Shown in pieces: positions 8,531-17,807 of a stretch of DNA of 64,000 nucleotides (positions are counted from its first letter, which is position 1; every line of letters begins with the position of its first letter). The position numbers and the translations under genes are program-made. Location: the IMG/VR virus record IMGVR_UViG_3300028008_000009, positions 38,439 through 102,438 of that record. One strand, 5' to 3'. The notes under the pieces are model-generated. The model was not told the origin of the DNA, made no database searches, and worked only from the letters and a program-made list of their open reading frames with translations. The DNA comes from a virus.

Positions 8531-10178
8531 CTGTATCTCCTTCTCCACCTAAATCATTAATTGGTGATGTATCATCACTCATATCTATATCATCGCCTAC
8601 TTCATTTTCGGCATCCACATCTGTTGGTTCAAACGTGTCTAGGTCTGTGTTTCTAATACCCATACCGCCTAAATCAGTTTGTGAATCGCTAGTAAATGAT
8701 TCGTCGCTGTTTTCTTCTTTCCACATACGCTCGTTATTAATAAGCTCGTCTTCTGACAGCCCTAGGTACTTGCTCATAATAAATCTCTTAGACATATATG
8801 GTGTTGCTTCTATTTGTGAGAATAGACTTGCACGTGCTGTATCTAATTCTAATTCTCTGTATTGACTAAAGCTCTGTGGTTCAATAAAGTTTAATTCAAA
8901 TAAACTACTTGAAACTTCGATACCTCTGTTCTTTAAGAACATTTTAAACTCTTTATCAATTGGTGGAAGTATTATGTTTTGTAGTCTTTCACAGTATTTG
9001 CTGAACCTAAATTCTTGTATCATTGCTGTGCCAACTCGTCCGTCAGTGTATGATGCTGATCCGTCCTCAGCTCCTGTTGGTAAGTAACTACTTGGTATAC
9101 GTAGTCCACGCATTAGTTTGTTATTGAAATATTTTAAGTCATCAATTTCGCCTAGGTTTTCACCACCTGGTAAAACTTCAACTTTAGATCCACGTCCTTC
9201 TGCTGTTTGGGCAAAGAAGTAATCTTCCATGATTGACAGCGGGTTATACGCTGCATCCATAACTTTTGTTCCACCACCACTCATATTTGGAATACGTGTT
9301 TGGTGAACTTCGTTCTTTGTTCGCTCAACAAAACTCATAGCTTTATGCGGTGGTAAGTTACCAACGTCTACATAAAATACTCTACGTTCTGGAGCTCTTT
9401 GAACACGATAGATAATAATACTATCTTCTAATAATTCTTTTTGTTTGTATACTTTAAATACACTATCAAGGATACTGTTACCAAATGGCCATGCATTTGT
9501 TAATCCATCGCTTAATGCGATATGCAATACGTTTGTTGAATCAACAGCAAACTCTGACATTTGGGCGCCTGGTGCACCTGTTTGTATTATTCCTGCATTT
9601 GATCTATTGCTAGTTAACACAGTTGAACTTGCATTAACATCAGAAGTTTGTTTTGTGTCTACTGCAACTAGATCTTGTAAATTTAAACTAATATTTTTAA
9701 TCAAATATTGTTCTACTTCTTTACCTTTACTTTCGTTAACAATAACTTTAGAAACATCTTGCACATTAACCCAAAATAATTTATATGTTTCTGGATCTCT
9801 AATAAAGAATTGATCGCCATACTTAATACAACTACGGAACAATCCATGTATTCTTCTATCAAAGTCGTTGATGTTGCACCATTGTTTAAGTGCAGTTTCT
9901 AATCCAACAACTTCTGATTCAGTTGCTTCTTCTTTGTAATTAATTTTAAATGGAAGCCTGGTGTCTATGTCTGATTGTGTACTAAATTCAGCAATTGTAT
10001 CTAATGCTGAGTTAATCTCACTATCTTGGTCCATAATATCATATTGAGTATAACGTTCAACACGATTTGGTTGTCCGCTGTATACTTCAGGAAGCCAACT
10101 GGCCCATCTGTTTGTTTTTTGTCCAAAAGATCCGGAATTACCAGGATCATATTTTGTAAAATGTTTTTTCCAACTCAT
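8520..10178 (-). CDS. 20: Portal vertex protein, gp20-like
   Basis: This 552-residue protein forms the dodecameric ring at the unique head vertex through which DNA passes. Family features include the N-terminal region with RYTQYDIMDQDSEINSALD near residue 40, the stem/clip region with VQRAPERRVFYVDVGNLP near 255-275, and the segment around KVEVLPGGENLGEID near 340. An acidic Asp/Glu-rich tail occupies the last 60 residues. Length is close to T4 gp20 (about 524). A late promoter element overlaps the stop codon of the upstream gene, 28 bases before the ATG, so the head block 20-core-21-22-23 can be transcribed as a late operon. Confidence 0.95.
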   Translation of the reverse strand: MSWKKHFTKYDPGNSGSFGQKTNRWASWLPEVYSGQPNRVERYTQYDIMDQDSEINSALDTIAEFSTQSDIDTRLPFKINYKEEATESEVVGLETALKQWCNINDFDRRIHGLFRSCIKYGDQFFIRDPETYKLFWVNVQDVSKVIVNESKGKEVEQYLIKNISLNLQDLVAVDTKQTSDVNASSTVLTSNRSNAGIIQTGAPGAQMSEFAVDSTNVLHIALSDGLTNAWPFGNSILDSVFKVYKQKELLEDSIIIYRVQRAPERRVFYVDVGNLPPHKAMSFVERTKNEVHQTRIPNMSGGGTKVMDAAYNPLSIMEDYFFAQTAEGRGSKVEVLPGGENLGEIDDLKYFNNKLMRGLRIPSSYLPTGAEDGSASYTDGRVGTAMIQEFRFSKYCERLQNIILPPIDKEFKMFLKNRGIEVSSSLFELNFIEPQSFSQYRELELDTARASLFSQIEATPYMSKRFIMSKYLGLSEDELINNERMWKEENSDESFTSDSQTDLGGMGIRNTDLDTFEPTDVDAENEVGDDIDMSDDTSPINDLGGEGDTDEI

Positions 10179-10205
10179 ATTATTTAGGTACCTTTGTTAT
10201 AAGTG

Positions 10206-10212
10206 TATTTAT
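10206..10212 (-). promoter_or_regulatory. T4-type late promoter for the portal operon
   Basis: Minus-strand ATAAATA followed by CACT overlaps the last codon and stop of the tape-measure-like gene and lies 28 bases before the portal ATG. Position fits a late promoter for the head block. Confidence 0.7.
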
Positions 10213-13200
10213 CTAGAGTTCATCATACGAGTGTTTATTTTTGATTTCTCGTTAATGTTGTAGCGTTTAACTATGTCTTGCAATACTTTTACTGTTTCTA
10301 TTGTTGATCTTTTAGCATCAATTAACGCAGATAAATCTTGACTATTGTTCATTATAGCAGGATTTGTTAGTTTTGTCAAGTCTCTTTGTATATCCTGTAG
10401 TTTAGTAGACATTTGATTATCTGCTGGTGCTACTTGAGGTATTTGTGTGTTATCTTCTACTACTGTGTTTACTTCAGTTTCACTGGGTACTTCTGTAGGT
10501 GTTCTATTTTCATCAGCAAGTGTTCTATCTGAATTAAATTGTTCAGACATTTCTTCAAATAACATTTTATTAGTAGATAGATTGTCTGAGAATGTTTTAT
10601 TATCTCCAGATAAGCGTTCAGACATTTCTTCAAATAACATTTTATTAGTAGATAGATTGTCTGAGAATGTTTTATTGTCTCCAGATAAGCGTTCTAAAAC
10701 TTGATTTAAGTATGTCTTATCAGTTAACATGCTATCTAAGAGTTTTTTATTTTCTTCGCCAAGTTGTTCTAACAACGTGGCCATATGCGTTTGATTGTCT
10801 GATAAATCAGGTGTTTGTTCAAGTTTATTATTTTCACCAACAAGTATTTTATTCTCTTCAGATAATTGTTCTATTATATCAAATAATCTTTGTTGACTAG
10901 TTAATGATTCCGCAAATCTTTTATTTTCATTAATAAGTTCTACATTCTGTTCAGTTAGTTGTGATATTTGACTGTTTGATAATGCAGGAATTTTTGCAGT
11001 ATCAGTGATAAGTTTTTTATTATCATCAATGAGTATATTATTTTCATCAATGAGAGTTTTATTCTCATTGAGTAATTGTTCTAGTTGTTCATTTGTTCCA
11101 GCTATATGCGAATCAATCTTTTTTGTATTATCTTGACTTATTTGATCTTTGAGATCTTTATTACTAACTATTTGTCCTGATTGATCTGGCACAAACATTT
11201 CTGCTGTGTCCATGCCCAATTCGTCACCAACAATATATGGTAGTCCAGCTGCAACTGGTCCACCGTGTTTTCTTTGAGGAACAGCGTCACCTACTAGGTT
11301 TACTTGCGCTCCAAGAGAACTGCCATCTACATTGTTTTCGGTAATAGGTTCTTCAAAAAATTTCAAAAGACTATTATCTTCTTTATTAAAGATTTTATCA
11401 CCTGAACCTGAGTAAACAACACCTAAGTTTTGATCAAGTGTAGATTTACCTGTTTCAGAATCAACACCGGTTGTAAGATCACCCGCTGCCATTGATTCTT
11501 TTAATAAGTCATATGCTGATCTGCCTGCTAAATTACCATCGCTATCTGATATTACAAACTGTGCTATTACGCCGGCATTTTGTGCTGTTTCTTCTTGCAG
11601 TGTGCCGTCTTCATTTTCGTCTCGTTCGGTTTTACCGCCTGTCATATTAATAAATTGTGCTGGCCCACCTGCTTCTACAACAGCATCCATTTTTTTGTCA
11701 TATGTATCTAATGCTACAATTAATTTTTCAGCGAACCCGGCATCAACAGTATTAATGTATGCAACTGCACCTTCTAAATTTTTAACATATTCAAGTCCTG
11801 CTGATTCTAACATTTCTAATGTTAGTTTTCCTTCGTTTTCTCGCATGGCTGTAATTATAGCACCTGCATCACTGGCTCTATCTACCTCTACATCGTTGTC
11901 GATTTCTCTTTCAACATCTGGATTAACTTCAGGTCTTTGTACTGCTGATGTATCTGCTACAATACCTGCTAGTGATTCAGCAACTCTTTCGTTATCACCG
12001 CCTGCACCACCAAAGTCATTTAGTTCATCTCCAAAACCTATTAGTGCTATTATTTTGTCTAATTCTTTTTTGCCACTCTTTAAGCTAGATGTTAACATGT
12101 CAAACAGTCCTGCGGTGGTTTCCATATCAACTGTTAATGCTTCCTGTACTGCAATAAACTTTTCACCCATTTCATTCATAGCTAAAACTGTTTTTCCAGA
12201 CTCTTTCAAATCTTTTTGAGAAGTTACGATTTTATCCTCAATTGCTTGTGAATCTGCTAGTTTGCCAAGATCTCTTTCTACTACACTGAATTCAGCAGCC
12301 AATGTTAATAATGCAGATGAAAATTTATCACCGGCGTTTCCTGCGGCTGCTAGTTTAGTTTGGTCTGCATTAGAAAGTGCATCAACTATGAATGATAAAA
12401 ATCCTTCAGCTGGTGCAACACCAGATTTTGTCATTCTTTCTATATCTTCTACTATGTTTACATTCATAGCTGTCAGTTGAGCTTCAAGTCCTGGAGATAT
12501 GTTTTCTAAGACTGCACTCATATCAAAGTTTGTTGGATCGCCAACTGATTTGTATGCAGCTATATTGTAAGCATCTAATAGACCTTGCAGACTCGGAGCT
12601 TTTTCACTCATAAGTTTTACTCCTTGTGCAATCTCTTTTTGTACTTCTGCTGCTTCTGGGAATCCGTTTTTAATAAGTTCTCTTTGTGCTGCTGATCCAT
12701 AATCATCTAATGCTTCCATTGATGCTCGCATGGCTTCTTGACGTGTTAGTGATGTTAAGTTTGCAACTGCTCCGGCTTCTATTTGCATATCAATAAATGT
12801 GCCATTCATTTCTTCAGCACCCTGATTTAGACTCTTATGAAACTGACCAGTTCTACGTTGAAAAGATATAAACTCACCATATGCTGACAGCATATCTTTT
12901 GAGCTCATTCCTAAGTCTCCAAAACTTTCTGCTGTTTTATCTAACTGTTTATAGTATTTTACAAATTGTGTACTACCAGAACTAACACTATCACCAAGTC
13001 CTAGCATACCATCACTAAATGTTCCTAGGGTGTTGGATAGATGCAAGTATGTATTACCTGTGTCTTGTATTCCTTTTCTTAATTCATCGTATGCTGCTGC
13101 GCCGCCATTAAATAAAATACCACTATCTATCATTTTTGCTTGTATTGATGCAAACTGTTCTAATTTGGCTGCATTCCAACCTGCATATGCTAAGAAGGCG

Positions 13201-13670
13201 TCTACTGCAACATTTAAAGTTGTTCCTACACCAGCCATGACAGCACCTGTGCTGTTTGTCATTTTTTCAAAGATCTTAAAACCGCCGCCAGTTGCTTTGG
13301 CACCTGCTGCTAGTTTACTGACTCCATCTGTCATTGCAGTTAATGGCTTTTCGTGATTATTAAAGAAGCCCATTGCTCTATCTAGTTTACTAGAAGCTCT
13401 GACTACCTTTTTCGTAAATTTTTCTTGTTCGGTATCTGATTTATCATCTGCTTTAATATCAACACTTGTTGCTTTTGCCAGTCCGCTAATTTCAGCTTGC
13501 AGATCGCCTAAGTCGCCACCAACTTTTTTCATTACCTTATGGAACATTGCATCAGTTTTTGCTGTTTGGGCCATGTAGCTTGCTACTTGTCCCATTGTTG
13601 CTTCTGAGGCCCATGCTGGTACTTGTATTTCTTCTCCGCCAATTAACAGAGTATGCATTTTATCAGCCAT
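10209..13670 (-). CDS. Tape-measure-like tail protein, no lytic domain
   Basis: This 1153-residue protein has an Ala/Gly-rich, helix-prone N-terminal half with a hydrophobic segment near 140-170, as in tape-measure proteins. Its C-terminal third (about 830-1110) is a long Asn/Asp/Glu/Leu coiled coil with repeated E-N-K or D-N-K triplets. That part contains two identical 25-residue units. It starts 8 bases inside the preceding gene's end with a GGGAG ribosome site. Residues 17-35 (PAWASEATMGQVAS) resemble residues 18-32 of the next protein upstream (YPWASEETARKLAT), and both share overall design, so they are probably paralogues. A tail-length or tail-core role is inferred from size, helicity and context; T4 gp29 itself is not recognisable. 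Confidence 0.55.
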   Translation of the reverse strand: MADKMHTLLIGGEEIQVPAWASEATMGQVASYMAQTAKTDAMFHKVMKKVGGDLGDLQAEISGLAKATSVDIKADDKSDTEQEKFTKKVVRASSKLDRAMGFFNNHEKPLTAMTDGVSKLAAGAKATGGGFKIFEKMTNSTGAVMAGVGTTLNVAVDAFLAYAGWNAAKLEQFASIQAKMIDSGILFNGGAAAYDELRKGIQDTGNTYLHLSNTLGTFSDGMLGLGDSVSSGSTQFVKYYKQLDKTAESFGDLGMSSKDMLSAYGEFISFQRRTGQFHKSLNQGAEEMNGTFIDMQIEAGAVANLTSLTRQEAMRASMEALDDYGSAAQRELIKNGFPEAAEVQKEIAQGVKLMSEKAPSLQGLLDAYNIAAYKSVGDPTNFDMSAVLENISPGLEAQLTAMNVNIVEDIERMTKSGVAPAEGFLSFIVDALSNADQTKLAAAGNAGDKFSSALLTLAAEFSVVERDLGKLADSQAIEDKIVTSQKDLKESGKTVLAMNEMGEKFIAVQEALTVDMETTAGLFDMLTSSLKSGKKELDKIIALIGFGDELNDFGGAGGDNERVAESLAGIVADTSAVQRPEVNPDVEREIDNDVEVDRASDAGAIITAMRENEGKLTLEMLESAGLEYVKNLEGAVAYINTVDAGFAEKLIVALDTYDKKMDAVVEAGGPAQFINMTGGKTERDENEDGTLQEETAQNAGVIAQFVISDSDGNLAGRSAYDLLKESMAAGDLTTGVDSETGKSTLDQNLGVVYSGSGDKIFNKEDNSLLKFFEEPITENNVDGSSLGAQVNLVGDAVPQRKHGGPVAAGLPYIVGDELGMDTAEMFVPDQSGQIVSNKDLKDQISQDNTKKIDSHIAGTNEQLEQLLNENKTLIDENNILIDDNKKLITDTAKIPALSNSQISQLTEQNVELINENKRFAESLTSQQRLFDIIEQLSEENKILVGENNKLEQTPDLSDNQTHMATLLEQLGEENKKLLDSMLTDKTYLNQVLERLSGDNKTFSDNLSTNKMLFEEMSERLSGDNKTFSDNLSTNKMLFEEMSEQFNSDRTLADENRTPTEVPSETEVNTVVEDNTQIPQVAPADNQMSTKLQDIQRDLTKLTNPAIMNNSQDLSALIDAKRSTIETVKVLQDIVKRYNINEKSKINTRMMNSR
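10541..10690 (-). repeat. 75-bp direct tandem repeat inside a tape-measure-like gene
   Basis: Two copies (10541-10615 and 10616-10690) differ at one visible base. Each encodes 25 residues of coiled coil beginning ERLSGDNK, so the frame is kept. Near identity at DNA level implies recent duplication or ongoing conversion. Confidence 0.92.
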
Positions 13671-16600
13671 CGCTACGCTCCCTTTCTAGATTTTGTAATT
13701 TTTTCATTTCAACTGCTAGTTGTGATTCTAACATTATTAATTCGTTTATATCAGCTTCGTTTGTTTCATGTGGATATATTGTAGAATACTGGTCTTGTTC
13801 TTCGTTGATCTGTTCAATTCTGTTAGTCAATGTTTCAATTGTTGCTTGTACAACAATTACGTTTTCTATAACTACTTCATCTTGTGTATCTGTAGCAGTT
13901 GATTTTTTGTCTTCTGCAACTATTGGAGTTAATGAAGTTGTGTCAGTTGTTTCCGTAGAATTATTTTCTAATATTCTTTTTCCATCATTGTAATCTTTTA
14001 ATTGTTGTGCTGGCAATTCATTGCCCATTGCAATTCTCATTGTGGTTGCTGCAACTTGATTCTCTGTCATTGGTACTCCAGGAACATACAATTCGTCAGC
14101 TATTAGAGTATCATTAGTAGAAAGAGAGGAGGTTGTTTCTTCTACAACTACAGTAGTTGTGGAAGAGGTTGTTTCTTGATTACTAAGTTGTTGTTCTTTT
14201 GTTGCTTTTCTTTCCCTTTCTAAATCTAATTGTGCCTTGCTTAGAGCGGTTGCAACTGATTCAATTGAGTGACTAGATCGATTGCCATTTCCATACACAC
14301 TGTTTCCAGTATCTGGATGCGGCAGACTTGCCCACTCACGTGCAAAATCTAGCATAGCATCTCGTATAGTGACAGTTGTATCTCCTTGCAGGTATGCAGC
14401 AAGTTTGGGTCTTTTTGCATAACCATCGTTTCCAACAAGTAATAATTTTCCTAATATGTCTTGGTTTTCTTCTGTAAACTTATCAGTTAAACTTAGTCCA
14501 CTATGTGGGAATATTTCTTGCATTGTGTCGGGTATAATTTGATATTTTCCAACTGCAAATAATCTATCTACATTGTTTGGATTTTTTATTTTTTGAAGCT
14601 CAAAGATTTCTGCAAACGTCATATCTTTTAATGCTTTTCCATCTCTATTTGTATTATGAGTTGATCCAATTATTCTGTCGTTTATTGTTCCTCTATTACT
14701 GCTATTATAACTTCCTTCGCCTTTTCCTATAAAATCTAATAAACGATCTACAGCTGACCCATCAACTGGTGCTGTAATATCTGGTGCATCAGAGTCTGTA
14801 GCCTCAGATGTTGTAAGCATACCCCAATTTTGTGTATTTTCTTTTTGCCCTTGGACATTACGCTGAAGTAACTCTTCTACTTGAGCAAGAGTTTCTTGCA
14901 ATGGTTGTGCTTCTTTTCTTGTTGTTCTAAGTTCTTGTTCGGCTTCGTTGAGATCATTTTGTGCGTTTACGATATTTGAACCATCTTTATCTGGTTGCAG
15001 TTTTGCTTCTTCAAGTTTAGATCTAAGTCTTTCTACAGTAGATAGTTTTCCATCTAAATTTAAAGACGCTAGTTCAATTTTTACATCATTGCGTTGTCGC
15101 ATAAGAACACGATTTTCATCTCGCAAATCATTTCGTCTTTGTTCTGAATCTGTTATTGCTTGACGTCTTTGATCCTTTGTTGCATCCGCAGGTAAAAATG
15201 TAGTGCTTCCACCAATAATAGTTCCTGTGTCAAGTTTAATTGTTTCTAATGAATTTTCTTTTGAGTCGTCGTTAATATTGTTATCAAGTCCAAATATAGA
15301 AGTCCACACAGATGCAAATCCATCTACTGACGTTGCCATAATGTTCATTACTTCGCCTGTGGTTCCAAATCCTGGTGTGATTAAATTTTGTGCTTGAATA
15401 AAAGCCTTGCTCATTCCACCAACAATATCAATAGAATCATCAGCACCATCAACTTTACCAGCTACAGCATCAAGTCTTGCTCGGATATCTGCCATTGTTC
15501 CTTGAAACATCTCAGGCTCTAATAGCATTGCTTGAGCTCTAATTTTTGAAACTTCTAACATGTCTGGAGATAGTCCATCTAGGATAGGACCTTTTCTGAT
15601 TAAATCTACCATCTGAGTCATAGCAAAAATAGTTTGTTCTTCTGTTTTTATTTCGTTTGTTTGGCCTAGTCTTGACATTTCGATAAACTTTTCTAACACA
15701 CCAGGTCCAAGCATTTGCATTTTTTTGATTAATTCGCTGCTCATGTTATTAATAGGCGTATCATCATACTGTATGTCGTTTGCCATATTTGCCATAACAG
15801 TAATTAGTTCTTTTCCTAATTCTTCTCCTAGCATTGGGCCAGCCAGCATCGCAAAAACATCATTAAACCTTAAAATATTATCTTGGGCATCTTCGCCAAA
15901 TTGGTCTCTATAAAAGTCTTGATTTTGCCTCATTGCTTGTTTGAAGTTAGCATTGTCACGTATTAATGCTCTTGAGTCCATTAGTTCTTGCCTACGTCCG
16001 CCCAATGAATCTGCTAGAAATAAACCTACTTTGTTTCCTGTTTCAAAACTACGTACAACTTTATTTTGTTCAATTTCGCTAAATTCATTTACTTCATTTA
16101 ACTCATACAATTGTTTTAATTCATCAGCCATTGCCATTGACAATTGTTTTGGTGCATATCCAAACTGATTCATACGTTTAAACATTTCTGGATTTTCTAA
16201 AAAGTCTAACAACTTACCAGAGCCGTATTGCAATGAACTGCCTATGCCTGTTAATACGTTTGATGTATTTTGCATTACTCCATTGTAATCAGCTAATGTC
16301 ATTCCTAATTGCGCAGCAGTATCACGCAGAGTTGTGTAGTTGTCTTGATCAGACATTACTAATCCCAAATCAATCATTGTTCTTAATTCTTTTTCTTGTT
16401 GAGATATTAATTTACTAAACACTGCTACTACACCGGCGCCGGCTGCTACACCACCTGTTAGCCAAGACGCACCTTTGGCAACTGCACTAATTTTTGGAAA
16501 GGAAGATGTTAATCCTGCTAATCCACCAGCACCGGCAGAAAGTGCTTCTGCTCCTGCGGCAGTTAATTCTGTAATTGCATCTAAACCAGACATGTCTCCG

Positions 16601-16881
16601 CGAACGCCGGCAAATCTGTCTGTATACTTTTTTGTTCTTCTTACACGTGCTGCATTAGCCGCCGAACTAGTTCTCAATTCGCTTGCAGTATCTGATATTG
16701 TTTTCTTTAATTTTTCTGCACCAGAAATACCATGTAATTCTTGAATTGCTATTGCCAGAGCTGTGGCTTTAACGGAATTTCTCGTTGACAAGGTAGCTAG
16801 TTTTCTAGCTGTTTCTTCACTTGCCCATGGATAATTTGCATATACTTGGTCAAGTTGTTGTTTTAAAAGTTCTATGTCCAT
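13663..16881 (-). CDS. Tape-measure-like tail protein with lysozyme-like domain
   Basis: This 1072-residue protein has an Ala/Gly-rich helical N-terminal region with a hydrophobic stretch near 110-155. A muralytic domain spans about residues 710-870. That domain shows LLDFIGKGEG (candidate catalytic Glu near 722), VGKYQI near 779 and REWASLPHP near 840. This order matches the lambda-lysozyme (GH104-like) transglycosylase pattern of E, G-x-Y-Q and W-A-S-L-P. Coiled-coil and Thr/Glu-rich stretches fill 570-690 and 880-1072. Tape-measure proteins often carry such domains to open peptidoglycan during DNA entry. It is the first gene of a minus-strand unit with a late promoter about 60 bases upstream. 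Its paralogue follows directly. Confidence 0.65.
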   Translation of the reverse strand: MDIELLKQQLDQVYANYPWASEETARKLATLSTRNSVKATALAIAIQELHGISGAEKLKKTISDTASELRTSSAANAARVRRTKKYTDRFAGVRGDMSGLDAITELTAAGAEALSAGAGGLAGLTSSFPKISAVAKGASWLTGGVAAGAGVVAVFSKLISQQEKELRTMIDLGLVMSDQDNYTTLRDTAAQLGMTLADYNGVMQNTSNVLTGIGSSLQYGSGKLLDFLENPEMFKRMNQFGYAPKQLSMAMADELKQLYELNEVNEFSEIEQNKVVRSFETGNKVGLFLADSLGGRRQELMDSRALIRDNANFKQAMRQNQDFYRDQFGEDAQDNILRFNDVFAMLAGPMLGEELGKELITVMANMANDIQYDDTPINNMSSELIKKMQMLGPGVLEKFIEMSRLGQTNEIKTEEQTIFAMTQMVDLIRKGPILDGLSPDMLEVSKIRAQAMLLEPEMFQGTMADIRARLDAVAGKVDGADDSIDIVGGMSKAFIQAQNLITPGFGTTGEVMNIMATSVDGFASVWTSIFGLDNNINDDSKENSLETIKLDTGTIIGGSTTFLPADATKDQRRQAITDSEQRRNDLRDENRVLMRQRNDVKIELASLNLDGKLSTVERLRSKLEEAKLQPDKDGSNIVNAQNDLNEAEQELRTTRKEAQPLQETLAQVEELLQRNVQGQKENTQNWGMLTTSEATDSDAPDITAPVDGSAVDRLLDFIGKGEGSYNSSNRGTINDRIIGSTHNTNRDGKALKDMTFAEIFELQKIKNPNNVDRLFAVGKYQIIPDTMQEIFPHSGLSLTDKFTEENQDILGKLLLVGNDGYAKRPKLAAYLQGDTTVTIRDAMLDFAREWASLPHPDTGNSVYGNGNRSSHSIESVATALSKAQLDLERERKATKEQQLSNQETTSSTTTVVVEETTSSLSTNDTLIADELYVPGVPMTENQVAATTMRIAMGNELPAQQLKDYNDGKRILENNSTETTDTTSLTPIVAEDKKSTATDTQDEVVIENVIVVQATIETLTNRIEQINEEQDQYSTIYPHETNEADINELIMLESQLAVEMKKLQNLERERSDG

Positions 16882-16913
16882 TGCTTCTCTTAATTAACTG
16901 GTGTTTTAATCAG

Positions 16914-16920
16914 ATAAATA
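16914..16920 (+). promoter_or_regulatory. Late promoter for the gp26-like gene
   Basis: GATAAATACTAT on the plus strand, 38 bases before the gp26-like ATG. It faces an opposing late element at 16940-16946, and the two are arms of one imperfect palindrome. Confidence 0.75.
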
Positions 16921-16939
16921 CTATTGTACTGTACTACAG

Positions 16940-16946
16940 TATTTAT
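16940..16946 (-). promoter_or_regulatory. Late promoter for the tape-measure-like unit
   Basis: Minus-strand CCATAAATACTGT lies about 59 bases upstream of the ATG at 16881. It points toward the plus-strand promoter 20 bases away, so the two transcripts would overlap at their 5' ends. Confidence 0.75.
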
Positions 16947-16957
16947 GGAGATTAAAT

Positions 16958-17788
16958 ATGACGAATCCACTTATACAGGCATATAGGAAGCCTGCTTTGT
17001 ATGTTTCTTTGCCAAGTGGCGGGAATTATTATAAAGAAAAGCCTAAACTCAGCGTTGATGGTGAATTAGCTATCTATAGCATGACTGCTAGAGATGAACT
17101 AATTTCAAAAACACCTGATGCATTGTTCAATGGAGAAGCAACATTTAGTTTAATTAAAAGTTGTGCACCTGACATTGCTGATGCACATGATATGCCAGTT
17201 AATGACCTTATGGTTGTATTAATTGCTATACGCATGGCCAGTCATGGTGATACTATCAGTGTTGACATTAAATGTCCAAAGTGTTCGCACCTAAACCAAC
17301 TTGGTATTAGCACTGCCGGATTGTTGTCTACTGTTGAAGAAAACAAAAGTTCTGACCATATTATATTAGATAATGACTTTAAAGTTAACTGTAAACCTTA
17401 TAGTTTAGCAGACCGTACGCTGTTGCAAATACAACGTATTAAACAAGCTAAATTAATCGAAGGACTTAACAACGAAGATTTATCTGATGAAGAACGTCAG
17501 ATTAGATTTGGTGAGACTTTTATTGAGATTGCTGACATTACTGTTACTCTTATTGCAAATGCAATTACACAAGTAAGTCCACCAGAAGGTGAAAAAGTAG
17601 CTGATCATAATATGATATTGGAATGGTTAAAGAGCATTACCAAAGATGATTATGACAAGATCAAGAACTGTGTAGAAGATTTAAGTGAAAATAATATTGA
17701 CACTAAATTTGATGCAAGTTGTCAAGCATGTGAACATACTTGGAAAACAACAATAGATCTAGACATTGCAAATTTTTTCGTGGGTTGA
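16958..17788 (+). CDS. 26: Baseplate hub/tail assembly protein, gp26-like
   Basis: This 276-residue protein has the N-terminal KPALYVSLPSGGNYY segment (about 12-26) and TARDELISKTPDALFNG (about 44-60), typical of the T4 gp26-type baseplate family. A zinc-ribbon-like arrangement is visible: K-C-P-K-C near residue 108 and C-Q-A-C near residue 259. The ATG follows GGAG by 7 bases. T4 gp26 acts in baseplate hub assembly. Near its 3' end are a slippery heptamer and a hairpin that would extend the product into the -1 frame, giving a fusion of about 356 residues. Adjacent divergent tape-measure-like genes fit a tail-chaperone role. The frameshift model is inference; the family call is from remembered motif patterns. 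Confidence 0.75.
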   Translation: MTNPLIQAYRKPALYVSLPSGGNYYKEKPKLSVDGELAIYSMTARDELISKTPDALFNGEATFSLIKSCAPDIADAHDMPVNDLMVVLIAIRMASHGDTISVDIKCPKCSHLNQLGISTAGLLSTVEENKSSDHIILDNDFKVNCKPYSLADRTLLQIQRIKQAKLIEGLNNEDLSDEERQIRFGETFIEIADITVTLIANAITQVSPPEGEKVADHNMILEWLKSITKDDYDKIKNCVEDLSENNIDTKFDASCQACEHTWKTTIDLDIANFFVG

Positions 17789-17807
17789 TAGCATCTCGAC
17801 AACCCGC
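17770..17807 (+). promoter_or_regulatory. Programmed -1 ribosomal frameshift signal
   Basis: In the gp26-like reading frame the heptamer A AAT TTT (17770-17776) fits X XXY YYZ. It is followed directly by T TTT TTC, a second slippery choice. Five bases after the first heptamer, GTGGGTTG (17780-17787) pairs with CAACCCGC (17800-17807), an 8-bp stem with one wobble. The -1 frame then stays open for 83 codons, whereas the zero frame stops at 17788. Confidence 0.75.
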
